A DNA stretch of 7,856 bases from Burkholderiales bacterium (GTDB lineage Bacteria; Pseudomonadota; Gammaproteobacteria; Burkholderiales; Burkholderiaceae_C): the NCBI GenBank assembly GCA_025352345.1, contig JANXTP010000226.1, forward strand, positions 1 through 7,856, given 5' to 3'. The notes beneath the pieces were generated by a model that saw only the letters and a list, made by a program, of their open reading frames with translations, had not been told where the DNA came from and made no database searches. Numbering within the stretch: position 1 is the first letter of the stretch; every line of letters starts with the position of its first letter. Of this stretch, positions 6,845 through 7,856 are shown piece by piece. The translations under genes and the position numbers were made by a program.

Positions 6845-7856
6845 TCAAGCCTTTCTGTTCAACAGGATGTCGCCAGCGTCGCTGATGACGAAGGTCCAGC
6901 CTTCGAGCACGCGGCAGGTGAAATAGTCTTCTTCGACGATCGCGGGGCCCACCGCGTGATCGCCGGGCTTCAACGCGGCAAGCCGATAGACCGGCACGTC
7001 GATGCGCCCACGGCCGCGCGCCAGGATGTTGCGCACGCCGGCCGCGGTGGCTGCTGCCCCCACAGTGACCCGGGCGGTCTCACCCGTGTCTGCCCGCAGG
7101 CGCTTGATGGCCGCCAGTTCCAGCTCGACCGTGCCCCCCCCCGCGATGCCCGCTGGAAATGTCGGGGTGCCGTTCAACGGGTGGTTGGTTTCAATGCCTT
7201 TGGCATCGGTGGCCACCAGCCGGGCTTCGATCTCGTACTGCCCCTTGTCGAATCCCTCGGCATACATGTCGCGGCCGGCCTTGGCCTGCAGCGCTGCCAG
7301 TGCGGCATCGAGCCCACTCTGGTCGTTGCGTGTCAGCGATTCGGTGTAGCGCTGCGAGATGTCGCAGCTGCCGATTCCATAAGCGCTGAACACCGCCGCC
7401 ATCTGCGGCACGGCCACCTTGGTGATGCCGGCCACCTCGGCCACGCCGCAGGCGTTGAGCGGCCCGGCACCGCCGAACGCCAGCAGCACACTGTCCTTGG
7501 AGATCTTGGTCGCACGGTGCAACTCGGCAGCCACCTTCGCCTCGAACGCCAGCTCCATCTGCTGCAAGGCCTCTTCCAGCTTCAGCCCAAGCGGTTCGGC
7601 CACGTTGACGGCAATCGCCGTCGCGGCGCGATCGAGGTCGAGGCCCATGCCGCCGCCGAAATACGATTTCGGATCGAACAGCCCCAGCAGCAGGCTGGCA
7701 TCGGTGATGGTGGCGAACTGACCGCCGCGACCGAAACAAGCCGGGCCGGGCACCGCACCGACGCTCTCCGGCCCGATCACGATCTTGCCACCGACGACCT
7801 TGACGATCGAGCTGCCGCCAGCGCCCGCACTGGCGATCTCGCACAGCGGGAACGAC
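6845..7856 (-). CDS. HyuA-type ATPase subunit (acetophenone carboxylase alpha-like), C-terminal 336 aa, 5' end outside window
   Basis: The reading frame is open from the right edge (first full codon at 7855). It aligns with the second half of the 711-aa paralogue from about residue 330: SAGAGGSSIV (9-18 of this fragment) faces TLGAGGGSIA, VPGPACFGRGG (35-45) faces DPGPACYDRGG, AFGGAGPLN (126-134) faces AYGGNGPLH, and VGPAIVEEDYFTCRV (302-316) is the usual family C-terminus. The missing N-terminal part should carry DIGGTFTD-like ATP motifs; counting by the paralogue the full protein would be about 650 aa or ~70 kDa, as expected for the alpha subunit of acetophenone carboxylase. Several conserved residues differ from the family and from the paralogue (G to S, D to V, H to N). 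A run of nine G lies near fragment residues 238-241. The stop TGA at 6845-6847 is 5 nt before the preferred start of the small-subunit gene. Confidence 0.93.
   Translation of the reverse strand, partial: SFPLCEIASAGAGGSSIVKVVGGKIVIGPESVGAVPGPACFGRGGQFATITDASLLLGLFDPKSYFGGGMGLDLDRAATAIAVNVAEPLGLKLEEALQQMELAFEAKVAAELHRATKISKDSVLLAFGGAGPLNACGVAEVAGITKVAVPQMAAVFSAYGIGSCDISQRYTESLTRNDQSGLDAALAALQAKAGRDMYAEGFDKGQYEIEARLVATDAKGIETNHPLNGTPTFPAGIAGGGTVELELAAIKRLRADTGETARVTVGAAATAAGVRNILARGRGRIDVPVYRLAALKPGDHAVGPAIVEEDYFTCRVLEGWTFVISDAGDILLNRKA
7134..7142 (-). repeat. G9 homopolymer inside the partial HyuA-type gene
   Basis: Nine consecutive G on the coding strand, read as GCG-GGG-GGG-GGC (Ala-Gly-Gly-Gly), lie in the C-terminal domain. 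The frame stays open and matches the family on both sides, so the length of nine is in register. Such tracts are prone to slippage in replication and to sequencing error. Confidence 0.9.

Noticed and set aside
1..7856. CRISPR array, tRNA/rRNA genes, insertion sequences, intrinsic terminators, sigma70-type promoters
   Set aside because: I looked on both strands and saw no repeat-spacer pattern, cloverleaf, transposase, terminal inverted repeats or stem with T-run; the short gaps leave little room for promoters.

Overview
The window is a compact, high-GC (about 60-65% by eye) piece of bacterial chromosome or plasmid. All supported genes lie on the minus strand and read from the right edge to the left edge as one apparent operon. 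Base composition, codon use and gene content suggest a proteobacterium, probably a betaproteobacterium of the kind that degrades aromatic or ketone compounds. That placement is inference; nothing in the window fixes the taxon.

In transcription order (right to left) the layout is as follows. (1) The C-terminal half of a HyuA/oxoprolinase-type ATPase subunit, cut by the right edge. (2) A small 133-aa subunit with two CxxC pairs. (3) A second, complete HyuA-type ATPase subunit of 711 aa. (4) A complete HyuB-type subunit of 758 aa. (5) A 290-aa protein of no recognised family. (6) A CobW/COG0523 GTPase, complete except for the last residues, which run off the left edge. Junctions are tight: a 5-nt gap, an 83-nt gap, a 44-nt gap, a 4-nt GTGA overlap, and an 8- or 11-nt overlap at a GTG start. 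No promoter, terminator, RNA gene, mobile element or repeat array is visible, so both operon ends lie outside.

Two HyuA-type subunits, one HyuB-type subunit, a ~15-kDa zinc-ribbon-like subunit and a ~32-kDa extra protein are the subunit set known from acetophenone carboxylase of Aromatoleum (core alpha, alpha', beta, gamma plus a separate 34-kDa epsilon). This enzyme is related to acetone carboxylase and to ATP-dependent hydantoinase/5-oxoprolinase. The likely role is ATP-dependent carboxylation (or the related hydrolysis) of a ketone-like or cyclic amide substrate: the HyuA subunits would spend ATP and the HyuB subunit would hold the substrate and a metal. The actual substrate cannot be read from the sequence.

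The most interesting points are the CobW-family GTPase translationally coupled to the carboxylase genes (a candidate metal-delivery or maturation factor), the unassigned 290-aa protein in the epsilon position, an asymmetry in conserved motifs between the two HyuA paralogues, and a run of nine G inside the first HyuA gene.
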